From Clostridia bacterium (lineage in GTDB: Bacteria; Bacillota; Clostridia; Christensenellales; UBA3700), in assembly GCA_029060065.1 (NCBI GenBank), contig JAIDUT010000014.1:1-39484 (forward strand): DNA of 39,484 nucleotides. Direction: 5' to 3'. Below are positions 1 through 7,047 of this stretch, in pieces. The notes beneath the pieces were generated by a model. The model was not told where the DNA came from. It ran no database searches and worked only from the letters and a program-made list of their open reading frames with translations. The translations under genes and the position numbers were made by a program. Position 1 is the first letter of the stretch. Every line of letters begins with the position of its first letter.

Positions 1-223
1 TTGCCGCTTCGTATGGCTTTTCATTTTCCGTCGTCTTTGCCGGTTCGGTCTTCTTTGCGGTTGCCGTTGTCTTTGCAGGCTCGGCTTTCTTCGCGGTTGC
101 CGTAGTCTTTGCAGGTTCGGCTTTCTTCGCAGTTGCCGTAGTCTTTGCAGGTTCAGTCTTCTTCGTAGTCGCCGTTGTCTTTGCAGGCTCGGCTTTCTTC
201 GCAGGGGCTTTCTTCTCTGCCAC
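1..223 (-). CDS. Lys/Ala/Pro-rich tandem-repeat protein, N-terminal part (partial)
   Basis: This frame is too short for the ORF track and runs off the left edge. It starts at a GTG (223) preceded by AGGAGG with 8 nt spacing. The 74 visible codons encode five imperfect copies of a 12-residue unit, AKKAEPAKTTAT, which is a 36-bp tandem repeat in DNA. The protein is very basic and low-complexity, like histone H1-type tails or the linker tails of bacterial nucleoid or RNA-binding proteins. After the repeats it changes to TENEKPYEA, so a folded domain may begin beyond the window. No enzymatic motif is visible. Function is not recognised. DNA or RNA binding is an inference from charge alone. Confidence 0.7.
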   Translation of the reverse strand, partial: MAEKKAPAKKAEPAKTTATTKKTEPAKTTATAKKAEPAKTTATAKKAEPAKTTATAKKTEPAKTTENEKPYEAA

Positions 224-264
224 AGTAATATCCTCCTAAAAACTAAAAAATTGTATACAGATAT

Positions 265-293
265 ATTTTATTATATGATAAAAATTTTTGCAA
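265..293 (-). promoter_or_regulatory. Promoter of the Lys/Ala/Pro-rich protein
   Basis: On the minus strand TTGCAA (293-288) and TAAAAT (270-265) are 17 nt apart. The predicted transcript starts near 258, about 35 nt before the GTG start with its AGGAGG. Confidence 0.5.
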
Positions 294-393
294 GCGTAAT
301 TACAGACTATTATTTACTATTCTTTATATGTTTACATATAAAGTTCGTTTTTGCCTAATCCAAATTTTTCCAATAGGAACCTAAAATAAATGT

Positions 394-430
394 AAACAAA
401 TGTTTGCATTATGCTAATTTGTGTGATAAT
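394..430 (+). promoter_or_regulatory. dinB promoter with LexA-like palindrome
   Basis: TTTGCA (403-408) and GATAAT (425-430, preceded by TGT) are 16 nt apart. The palindrome AAAC-AAAT-GTTT (394-405) overlaps the -35 and resembles the Gram-positive SOS box GAAC-N4-GTTC with both outer bases changed. Transcription would start at about 437, essentially on the ATG at 439, so the mRNA would be leaderless. LexA control is an inference. Confidence 0.45.
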
Positions 431-438
431 ATATAGGT

Positions 439-1662
439 ATGAGAAAAATTCTTCACTGCGACGCTAATAATTTTTACGCTTCCGTCGAATGTATGCTCGA
501 TCCTAGCTTAAAAGACAAGTATGTTGCCGTATCGGGCAATCCCGATAAACGACACGGTATCATTTTGGCTAAAAATCAAAAGGCTAAAGAATGCGGAATT
601 AAGACTGGCGAAGTCATATGGGAAGCCAAGCGAAAATGTCCTCAGCTTGTGCTTGTACCTCCACAATATGACAAATACGTATACTACTCCGACAAGATAT
701 TCGATATATATTGCCAGTACACAGACAGAGTCGAACCGTTTGGAATCGACGAATGCTGGCTTGACGTAACGGGCTCTATGCGACTTTTTAAGAGCGCGAC
801 GGCAATCGCCGAAGAACTGAGAGAGCGTATCAAAAAGGAAATCGGCATCACTATCTCCGTAGGAGTATCTTTCAACAAAATCTTTGCCAAACTTGGCTCT
901 GATATGAAAAAGCCTGACGCCACCACCGTAATTACGCCACAAAACTTTCGCCAAAAAGTGTGGCCACTTGACGTAAGCGACTTGCTGATGATTGGCAGAA
1001 AGACATCCGATAAATTAAAGGATTTAGGTATTAAGACCATAGGAGATCTTGCGTGTACAGACCCGCAAATTCTCATTAAAAAATTCGGAATAAACGGACA
1101 AAAAATGTACGACAACGCCAACGGACTAAATGACGATGACGTACGTCTATATTACGATAAGCATATCCCAAAAAGCATTGGCAACTCTACTACTATGCCA
1201 AAGGACGTCACGTCCCGCGACGAAATCAAAGCCGTAGTTATGGCTCTCAGCGAAATGGTAGCGGTAAGACTTAGGAAATACGGATTTGTGGCGGGTGGCA
1301 TACATTTCGGCGTGAGATACAACGATTTGACTTACGCCGGCAAACAATGCAAACTCCCCTTCAAAATTAATTCCGCAAGCAGTCTTTGCGACGGCGCTAT
1401 GGAAATATACGACTCGATAAAGCACCCATGCCCAATAAGACTTTTGTCAGTGACCGCATTCGACCTCTCTAGCGGTGACGAAGTACAGCAGTTGTCTTTC
1501 TTCGACGACGAAAAGTCCCAAAAACTCCGTCGGCTTGACAAATCTCTTGACGAGATAAGAGGAAAGTACGGCTACAACGCATTGAAGTCGGCATCGCTCC
1601 TTGAGCACCCTTTCATTACGGACGGTCTAGAGGATAGCGACTTCTTGCCGTTTAAGAAATAG
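439..1662 (+). CDS. dinB: Y-family DNA polymerase IV
   Basis: Translesion DNA polymerase that copies past damaged bases. The 407-aa length is normal for the family. The palm begins HCDANNFYASVE (metal-binding Asp near residue 8). The catalytic DE pair lies in GIDECWLDVT (about 104-113), where most homologues have SIDE. GVSFNKIFAKLGSDMKKPDA (about 140-160) is the conserved Y-family signature. Helix-hairpin-helix and little-finger regions follow. QQLSFFDDE near residue 350 looks like the beta-clamp binding motif. The start is fixed by the conserved N-terminus, yet no Shine-Dalgarno precedes it and the -10 box ends only 8 nt upstream. The gene is monocistronic; tRNA-Leu follows from its own promoter. 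Confidence 0.93.
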   Translation: MRKILHCDANNFYASVECMLDPSLKDKYVAVSGNPDKRHGIILAKNQKAKECGIKTGEVIWEAKRKCPQLVLVPPQYDKYVYYSDKIFDIYCQYTDRVEPFGIDECWLDVTGSMRLFKSATAIAEELRERIKKEIGITISVGVSFNKIFAKLGSDMKKPDATTVITPQNFRQKVWPLDVSDLLMIGRKTSDKLKDLGIKTIGDLACTDPQILIKKFGINGQKMYDNANGLNDDDVRLYYDKHIPKSIGNSTTMPKDVTSRDEIKAVVMALSEMVAVRLRKYGFVAGGIHFGVRYNDLTYAGKQCKLPFKINSASSLCDGAMEIYDSIKHPCPIRLLSVTAFDLSSGDEVQQLSFFDDEKSQKLRRLDKSLDEIRGKYGYNALKSASLLEHPFITDGLEDSDFLPFKK

Positions 1663-1698
1663 CGGTAACGATTATTTTAAGAAAATATTCAAAAACAT

Positions 1699-1725
1699 TT
1701 GACAACTCATAATATTTAATATAAT
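1699..1725 (+). promoter_or_regulatory. Promoter of tRNA-Leu
   Basis: TTGACA at 1699-1704 is followed by TATAAT at 1720-1725 (15-nt spacer) or by TAATAT at 1722-1727 (17-nt spacer). The tRNA 5' end lies at 1745. Confidence 0.7.
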
Positions 1726-1744
1726 ATTAGGTATGCAATGATTT

Positions 1745-1827
1745 GCGGTCATGGCGGAATAGGCAGACGCGTACGTTTGAGGGGCGTATGGGAGACCATC
1801 CGGGTTCAAGTCCCGGTGACCGCACCA
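1745..1827 (+). tRNA. tRNA-Leu (anticodon GAG)
   Basis: The acceptor stem GCGGTCA pairs with TGACCGC. The anticodon arm is TACGT-TTGAGGG-GCGTA, giving anticodon GAG. A class II variable arm (TGGGAGACCAT) and the T arm CCGGG-TTCAAGT-CCCGG are present, and the 3' CCA is encoded. The length of 83 nt fits a leucine tRNA. Confidence 0.96.
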
Positions 1828-1832
1828 TAACT

Positions 1833-1878
1833 AACCTGAATCAAAACATAGACTAATGGTTTGATTCAGGTTTTTTTA
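1833..1878 (+). terminator. Terminator after tRNA-Leu
   Basis: AACCTGAATCAAA (1833-1845) pairs perfectly with TTTGATTCAGGTT (1860-1872), followed by a T run. This is a strong intrinsic terminator. Between it and the next promoter at 2026 I see nothing coding. Confidence 0.9.
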
Positions 1879-2025
1879 TTACTCTTTCAAAGTACAAATG
1901 TTAGTACCATACGGCAGTGCTCCCCCATAGGCAGTAAGCACAAGCGGACACAAAAAACTATCGTACACTTACTTAAAAAATACTTGACCTTACTTTAATA
2001 TTATGACGCGCTATAGACAAAACGC

Positions 2026-2077
2026 TTGACTTTATATAAACAATGTTATATAATTCATATTATATAAATATGTTTAT
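2026..2077 (+). promoter_or_regulatory. TetR operon promoter with 18-bp inverted-repeat operator
   Basis: TTGACT (2026-2031) and TATAAT (2049-2054) are 17 nt apart, predicting a start near 2061. An inverted repeat with 18-nt arms, 2036-2053 and 2060-2077, matches at 15 of 18 positions (TTATATAACATTGTTTAT against TTATATAAATATGTTTAT) with a 6-nt centre. It covers the -10, the start point and the early leader, as expected for an autorepressor operator. It also shows that the ATG at 2043 proposed by the ORF track cannot be the start. Confidence 0.65.
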
Positions 2078-2096
2078 CAACATGAGGTCTATTACT

Positions 2097-2651
2097 ATGC
2101 CTAAACAACGAATTACAAAAGAAATGATATTAGACGTTGCCTTTAATTTGGCAAGAGAAAAAGGCTATGAACAAGTTGTTGTCAAAAACATAGCCGATGA
2201 GATAGGTTGCTCGGTACAGCCGATATACAGTTATTTTAACAATATGGATACATTGAGAGAAGCTGTACTCGGCGTTGCTATGCAATTCTACAATCAGTAT
2301 ATTTATTCTCGCGTAAATAAGGACGGTATTTTGGAAAGTATGGCGCGTGCGAACGTAGCTTTTGCAAAATATGAAACAAATCTTTTTAAGTTGTTATTTT
2401 TGCAAAAGTTGAATGGATTGAATAGCTTTAATGATATTTACGAATGGATGGGTGATAAACAGGCTACAAAACAACTTGCCGAAAAACTCTTACTTCCGGA
2501 AGAAAAGGTAAAAGACGTCTATATTATGCTCATAGTTTTCACGCACGGCGTAGCAACAATGATAGCAACCGGTGGCGCTAATATTTCGGACGACGAAAGC
2601 GCGTCTATACTGGAAAAAGCATATTTAGCTTTTGTAAAAGCACAACAATAA
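2097..2651 (+). CDS. TetR/AcrR family transcriptional regulator
   Basis: A 184-aa one-component regulator. The N-terminal helix-turn-helix is in TKEMILDVAFNLAREKGYEQ, followed by NIADEIGCSVQPIYSYFNN (about residues 5-55). The helical remainder should be the ligand-binding and dimerisation domain; its ligand is unknown. I chose ATG 2097 because GAGG sits 9 nt upstream and because the promoter's predicted start (about 2061) lies downstream of the ORF-track start at 2043. The next gene begins 13 nt after the stop with its own AAAGGAGAT, so the two are probably one transcript. The inverted repeat over the promoter points to autoregulation. Confidence 0.9.
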   Translation: MPKQRITKEMILDVAFNLAREKGYEQVVVKNIADEIGCSVQPIYSYFNNMDTLREAVLGVAMQFYNQYIYSRVNKDGILESMARANVAFAKYETNLFKLLFLQKLNGLNSFNDIYEWMGDKQATKQLAEKLLLPEEKVKDVYIMLIVFTHGVATMIATGGANISDDESASILEKAYLAFVKAQQ

Positions 2652-2664
2652 AAGGAGATAAAAA

Positions 2665-3348
2665 ATGAACAACAAAACCATGCTAAATTATCTTGCGGAA
2701 CTTTCAGCAAACAACAACCGTGAATGGTTTCACGAACACAAGAAAGAAAATAAAGAAGCCAACGCGCATTTTGAGCAAATTGTTCAAGAACTTATTTACG
2801 GCATTGGAACATTTGACCAAAGCGTTTTACACAATGTCCCCAAAGAACTTACATTCAAACTTGTGCGAGATACAAGATTTAGCCACGATAAATCACCGTA
2901 CAATCCGTCTTTCAGAGCTCATATATCGTCTAAAGGCAAATTGCCTATTCCTGTCGGATACTACTTAATGATAAAACCAAATGGAGGCACATTTTTAGGT
3001 GGCGGTTTGTTTGCGGATATGTTTTCTAATGCCACTTCAATGGTACGCAACTATATAACGGCACACCCTGACGAATGGAACGCTATAATAACCAATGCGG
3101 AGTTTGAAAAGTATTTCACTGTAAAAGGCACGGTATTGAAAAATGTCCCTGCCGGTTATGACAAAGAACACTCACAAGCCGAATATCTGAAACACAAATC
3201 GTGGTATTTGGAGTATTTTATGGACGATGACGAGGTAGCTGACGAAAAAACATTTTTGCAAAAATCGGTTGAAATATTTAAGATTATGAAACCTTTTAAC
3301 GATTATCTCAATAAGGCACTAAAAGATTTCAAAATGCCGACAAGATAA
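2665..3348 (+). CDS. DUF2461 (TIGR02453) family protein
   Basis: A 227-aa protein. It matches DUF2461 by NNREWFHEHKKE near the N-terminus, then KLVRDTRFSHDKSPYNPSF and YYLMIKPNGGTFLGGGLF in the middle, which are the family's conserved blocks. The biochemical role of DUF2461 is unknown to me; no classical catalytic triad or metal site is obvious. It is a cytosolic protein with no signal peptide. It is the second gene of the TetR operon. Downstream, ACAAGACAAA (3389-3398) can pair with TTTGTCTTGT (3424-3433) across a 25-nt loop, before the strong terminator at 3460. Confidence 0.88.
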   Translation: MNNKTMLNYLAELSANNNREWFHEHKKENKEANAHFEQIVQELIYGIGTFDQSVLHNVPKELTFKLVRDTRFSHDKSPYNPSFRAHISSKGKLPIPVGYYLMIKPNGGTFLGGGLFADMFSNATSMVRNYITAHPDEWNAIITNAEFEKYFTVKGTVLKNVPAGYDKEHSQAEYLKHKSWYLEYFMDDDEVADEKTFLQKSVEIFKIMKPFNDYLNKALKDFKMPTR

Positions 3349-3459
3349 AACCTATGTAATCGTGCAATTCCTTATGTATTAATTACAAACAAGACAAAAC
3401 GTTAGTAGTCTAAATACTCAAACTTTGTCTTGTCGCACTTATTTGTAAAATATACTGAT

Positions 3460-3493
3460 AAAAGAGAGAGGTAAACCTCTCTCTTTTATTTTT
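3460..3493. terminator. Bidirectional terminator between convergent genes
   Basis: AAAAGAGAGAGG pairs with CCTCTCTCTTTT around a TAAA loop. T-rich sequence follows on the plus strand, and the A-rich 5' side serves the flavoprotein gene arriving on the minus strand. Confidence 0.88.
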
Positions 3494-3507
3494 ACTTTTA
3501 CCTTAAA

Positions 3508-4044
3508 TCACGCTTTCACTCCCATATCAAAAGCCTTTTGCGGAAAGTCGGTACTATCTATATCCCCTTTGTCTGTCACGCCTATAGCGCGAAGAACGCC
3601 TTTGAGTTCTACTCCGTCAAAGCAATCTATCCAACCTTGAATATCCTTGACTGCTCCGTCCATTGCGCTCTCGTCCTCCTCTGCCGACGTAGCCAAGAGA
3701 TATACTTCCCTAAACTTATTGTCGCGAGGATAAAGCGGATTAAGCCTGTCTAAGAAAGTCTTGAGCTGTCCGCATACTGCGTAATAATAAATCGGCGTAG
3801 CAAATACGAGCACGTCGGCATTTTGGAATTTATCGTACAGACCGTTCATACCGTCTTTAAGAACGCATCCGTCATGAGATTGGCAATACATGCAACCGAT
3901 GCAAAACTTCAAATCTACGTCGCGTACGGCTACGACCTCCGCCTCGTTGCCTGCGGATATTGCGCCGTCGGCAAACTTTCTCGCCAAGGTCTCGGAGTTA
4001 CCGCCCTTTCTTGGCGAACTTGTAACTATAATTATCTTTTTCAT
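3508..4044 (-). CDS. Iron-sulfur flavoprotein / NADPH-dependent FMN reductase family
   Basis: A 178-aa flavodoxin-fold redox protein. The N-terminal IIIVTSSPRKGGNSETL is the FMN phosphate-binding loop. C48, C51, C54 and C60 form CX2CX2CX5C (CIGCMYCQSHDGC), the pattern reported for the 4Fe-4S cluster of Isf-type iron-sulfur flavoproteins. ATPIYYYAVCGQLKTFLDR is the conserved flavin-ring segment. It probably shuttles electrons or reduces small molecules in an anaerobe; the substrate cannot be told. The start has AAAGGAG nearby and a perfect promoter upstream. The gene stands alone, convergent with the DUF2461 gene and divergent from the DUF11 operon. Confidence 0.9.
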   Translation of the reverse strand: MKKIIIVTSSPRKGGNSETLARKFADGAISAGNEAEVVAVRDVDLKFCIGCMYCQSHDGCVLKDGMNGLYDKFQNADVLVFATPIYYYAVCGQLKTFLDRLNPLYPRDNKFREVYLLATSAEEDESAMDGAVKDIQGWIDCFDGVELKGVLRAIGVTDKGDIDSTDFPQKAFDMGVKA

Positions 4045-4087
4045 GATATTCTCCTTTTGTATCTGCGTTGACGTTTTTATTATATCA

Positions 4088-4116
4088 ATTATATAGTAAT
4101 GACCTCAATATGTCAA
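4088..4116 (-). promoter_or_regulatory. Consensus promoter of the flavoprotein gene
   Basis: On the minus strand TTGACA (4116-4111) and TATAAT (4093-4088) are exactly 17 nt apart. Both hexamers match the sigma-A consensus fully. Confidence 0.8.
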
Positions 4117-4215
4117 TGCGTAAAATCGCAATAAAATAATCTAAAACTTTTAACAATACTATGGCTTACTTCATATACTGTATTGAAACGTAATACCGCC
4201 TTTAATTGAATAATG

Positions 4216-4262
4216 CTACATATTTACTCTTAACAACTTAGGAGTTATATGTAGTATTTTTT
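4216..4262 (+). promoter_or_regulatory. Terminator-like hairpin in the leader of the DUF11 operon
   Basis: CTACATAT (4216-4223) pairs with ATATGTAG (4247-4254), and ACTC (4226-4229) with GAGT (4242-4245) inside it. TATTTTTT follows at once. It lies 17 nt before the gene start at 4279 and just ahead of the AAAAGGAGA ribosome site, with no plus-strand gene close upstream to terminate. It could act as an attenuator. The operon promoter itself is not clear; TTGAAA at 4183 has no well-placed -10. Confidence 0.5.
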
Positions 4263-4278
4263 ACAAAAGGAGATTATT

Positions 4279-5982
4279 ATGCCTTTCATTCAAAGATATT
4301 CCGACGTCAAAAAAGGCGGAGTTGTATTTACGGGCAACACGCTCGGATTGAGTAAAGCCAGCAACCAAAATGCTCCCGGCACGGAAGGTTCTATAGGCGC
4401 GTTTACCAGTCTGAATACCGCTTTGCAAGTTGGTACATTCCCGGCGGGTACTACTCTTAATTACACGCTTAACGGCTCGAGAGCTATACTCACTCTACCT
4501 GCCGGCTCTACCGTACTTTACGCGGAACTAATATGGGGCGGACTTTTCCGCTCATCTGTCAACAACATCTCTGCGCTAATAAATAACAGCGTCAACTTCA
4601 CTACACCTCTCGGCGCCACTGCCGTAGCGCCCGACCCTGCCACGGCTCAGACTTTCAATATACCCGCAGGCGACATTACGGTGGGATTTTACGTGAGGTC
4701 TGCCAACGTAACACCGCTAGTGCAGTCAGCTCTTGGCGGTACGTATTCTCTCCAAGGCGTCCCCGCTCTTATAGAGGCCATTGACGATAGAACCGCCGAC
4801 ACCAACCATGCAGGTTGGACGCTTGCGGTAGCGTACGAGAACGCAAACGAAACACTGCGTAATATCACCGTATGGAGCGGAGGTACTGTGGTATCGCCAA
4901 ATACGGGAAGCACTACGATAACCGTATCGAATTTCCTTACTCCCGACGTCTTGCCAATCACGGGTAAAATCTTCGTATCCGCGCAGGAAGGCGACGCAGT
5001 ACTCACGGGAGACCAAATGATGTTCGGTCAAAGCGTAGCCGACCTTGAAAACCTTTCAGGCCCCAACAATCCCGAGGACAATTTCTTTGCCTCGCAAATC
5101 AACAACTCGAGCGGAACGCTCGATACGACGGGTACCTTCGGTAACCGTAACGCCAACGCGAGCGCAGGAACAAACACGTCGGCATGCCGTCAAGGTTGGG
5201 ACATTACCGCCGTAGACGTGTCCGACAAACTAGTCGCAAGTCAAACTAGCGCAGTAATAAGATTTACCAGCGACGGAGACCTTTACGTCCCCAACGCCTT
5301 AGCATTGCAGGTCGATAGCAAAGGCGCAAACCTTACTGTGACGAAATCCGCCGACAAAACTTTCGCCGACGTAGGCGAAGAAATCACCTATACCCTTGCA
5401 ATACAAAACACGGGAAGCGTAGACGCAACCAACGTAACTATAAACGATATGCTACCTGCGGAAACAACTTTAGTGCCAAACTCCGTGACTGTAGACGGCG
5501 TAGCGTACGCAGGCGCATTGCCTGTAGTCATTGCCACCATAGCTCCCAATCAGACGGTTACGGTGACATTCAAAGTTACTGTCAATTCTCTGCCTGCCGT
5601 CAATCCTATTTTCAACATTGCAAGAGCCGACTTTGAGTTCTTCCCATTTGCGGGCTACCCTGCTACGAGCTTTTCAAATTCCAATCCCGTAGCCGTGTAT
5701 ATCATATCCCGTCAAATGAGTATTGTAAAAAGCGTAGACAAAGCCTTTGCTATCCAAGGCGACGTCTTGACTTACACTTCGGTTATTAAAAACACGGGAA
5801 GCGTACCCGTCACCGACGTGATATTCAAAGACGAGATACCCGCGGGTACGACTTTCGTCGACGGCTCTGTGACAATAGACGGAGTGAGCTATCCGACTTA
5901 CAATCCCGAGACGGGATTTTTCGTGGCGAACCTGACGCCACAGGCAAGCGCAACAGTAACCTTTCAGGTGAAAATAAACTAA
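4279..5982 (+). CDS. DUF11-repeat structural protein, long form
   Basis: A 567-aa beta-rich protein with no signal peptide, membrane segment or sortase motif. Residues 1 to about 345 form a large N-terminal domain beginning MPFIQRYSDVKKGGVVFTGN, a start I associate with DUF11 proteins of Bacilli and Clostridia. DUF11 domains follow at about 350-455 (TKSADKTFADVGEEITYT) and 478-567 (KSVDKAFAIQGDVLTYT). The chain stops precisely at the end of the last domain. AAAAGGAG precedes the start. The next gene begins 13 nt later with AAGGAG. A surface or spore-surface role is inferred from the family and from the Cys-rich last gene; lack of a signal peptide would suit assembly from the mother cell. Confidence 0.82.
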   Translation: MPFIQRYSDVKKGGVVFTGNTLGLSKASNQNAPGTEGSIGAFTSLNTALQVGTFPAGTTLNYTLNGSRAILTLPAGSTVLYAELIWGGLFRSSVNNISALINNSVNFTTPLGATAVAPDPATAQTFNIPAGDITVGFYVRSANVTPLVQSALGGTYSLQGVPALIEAIDDRTADTNHAGWTLAVAYENANETLRNITVWSGGTVVSPNTGSTTITVSNFLTPDVLPITGKIFVSAQEGDAVLTGDQMMFGQSVADLENLSGPNNPEDNFFASQINNSSGTLDTTGTFGNRNANASAGTNTSACRQGWDITAVDVSDKLVASQTSAVIRFTSDGDLYVPNALALQVDSKGANLTVTKSADKTFADVGEEITYTLAIQNTGSVDATNVTINDMLPAETTLVPNSVTVDGVAYAGALPVVIATIAPNQTVTVTFKVTVNSLPAVNPIFNIARADFEFFPFAGYPATSFSNSNPVAVYIISRQMSIVKSVDKAFAIQGDVLTYTSVIKNTGSVPVTDVIFKDEIPAGTTFVDGSVTIDGVSYPTYNPETGFFVANLTPQASATVTFQVKIN

Positions 5983-5995
5983 GGAGAATTTAACA

Positions 5996-6769
5996 ATGAT
6001 AATACCAAACCAATCCAATATAGCGTTCAACTACGTTCTGCCTGACGGCGACACTCTTTCCGCCAATCTCGACAGTAACATTGTCAACACGGAAGTATTG
6101 ACCTACTCTGTCCCCAAGGTGAAGAGCGGTGATAAGACCTTTTTGCAAGAGGGCGAAACGTCCGAGCATACCGTAGTAATCACCAACAATTCGCAGACGC
6201 AACTTTTCAATCTCTTATTCAAAGACGCGATGTCCAACGGCGCAACCTACGTCGCAGGAAGCGTAAAAGTAAACGGCGTAGCGCAACCAACTTACGACCC
6301 AATCGCAGGCTTTGCTTTGCCGGCGCTCAACCCTGCTCAGGCAGTTACCGTAGCGTATACGATACAGGCGAACAATCCAATGACGCAATCTCCAGTAACG
6401 AACCTAGCTACACTCAACTATACCGTAAACGACCCTATAAGAGGCAACGTAAACTTTGCCGAAAATACAAATACGGTATCAGTGCAAATTATATCCAACA
6501 GAATTACCAACGTCAAGAGTGTAGACAAGGCCTTTGCCGTAAAAGGCGATACGTTGCACTACACTTCGGTAATCAGCAACACAGGTACGCTTGCAAAGAC
6601 CGACCTCGTATTCACAGACCCAATTCCTGCGGGAACGACCTTTACAGCGGGCAGTGTAAAGATCAACGGCGCAAGCTATCCTGCTTACAATCCGCAAACG
6701 GGATTCGACTTACCCGACCTTGCGGTAGGCGAAGCGGTGACGGTAGAATTTGACGTAACGGTGAACTGA
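5996..6769 (+). CDS. DUF11-repeat structural protein, two-domain form
   Basis: A 257-aa protein, about 27 kDa, made almost only of two DUF11 domains at about 38-130 (KSGDKTFLQEGE) and 168-257 (KSVDKAFAVKGDTLHYT). Its first 35 residues resemble the linker that normally joins two DUF11 domains, so the protein reads like a continuation of the gene before it, but it has its own good ribosome site (AAGGAG) and a genuine upstream stop. The second domain is close to the last domain of the upstream protein even in DNA, which points to domain duplication. No signal peptide. The next ORF starts 1 nt after the stop, suggesting translational coupling. Confidence 0.82.
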   Translation: MIIPNQSNIAFNYVLPDGDTLSANLDSNIVNTEVLTYSVPKVKSGDKTFLQEGETSEHTVVITNNSQTQLFNLLFKDAMSNGATYVAGSVKVNGVAQPTYDPIAGFALPALNPAQAVTVAYTIQANNPMTQSPVTNLATLNYTVNDPIRGNVNFAENTNTVSVQIISNRITNVKSVDKAFAVKGDTLHYTSVISNTGTLAKTDLVFTDPIPAGTTFTAGSVKINGASYPAYNPQTGFDLPDLAVGEAVTVEFDVTVN

Positions 6770-6770
6770 T

Positions 6771-6989
6771 ATGAGAACTATAATCAATTTATCCAACGTA
6801 GTAGATAATTCAGGCGAGTTTCCGGTCATAACTTACAGCAACACCGTAACGACGCTTGTAACCGACCCGACGCCGATAATGCCCCGTATCGCGCCATGCT
6901 CTTCCTGTAACTCTTGGCAATGCCGTAGCGCTTGCCAAAGCTGTTGTAACTGCAATAACTGCTGTCGTTGCAACCAAAACAACTTCTAG
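6771..6989 (+). CDS. Small Cys-rich protein of the DUF11 operon
   Basis: A 72-aa protein. Residues 1-40 (NLSNVVDNSGEF...TYSNTVTTLVTDP) resemble the inter-domain linker of the two upstream DUF11 proteins. Residues 43-69 then hold ten cysteines (CSSC, C, C, CC, C, CC, C). The gene has no ribosome site of its own and starts 1 nt after the previous stop, so it is probably translated by coupling. Disulfide cross-linking or metal binding is likely from the cysteine density. In this context I infer a cross-linking cap or anchor for the DUF11 proteins, reminiscent of Cys-rich spore coat proteins. I do not recognise a named family. Confidence 0.75.
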   Translation: MRTIINLSNVVDNSGEFPVITYSNTVTTLVTDPTPIMPRIAPCSSCNSWQCRSACQSCCNCNNCCRCNQNNF

Positions 6990-7011
6990 TAGAAAAACCT
7001 AAATGACAGCA

Positions 7012-7041
7012 ATACGGCAAACGCATTTGCGTTTGCCGTAT
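7012..7041. terminator. Hairpin between convergent genes
   Basis: ATACGGCAAACGC (7012-7024) pairs perfectly with GCGTTTGCCGTAT (7029-7041) around a 4-nt loop. The T tract is poor on both strands, so termination efficiency is uncertain. It separates the DUF11 operon from the DUF4091 gene. Confidence 0.65.
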
Positions 7042-7047
7042 CTTATA

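Noticed and set aside
1-220. 36-bp periodic repeat as a CRISPR array
   Set aside because: The repeat is coding in one frame with conserved amino acids, has no unique spacers, and follows a start codon and ribosome site.
2043-2096. N-terminal extension of TetR from ATG 2043
   Set aside because: This ATG lies upstream of the predicted transcription start and inside the promoter/operator; ATG 2097 has GAGG at a good distance.
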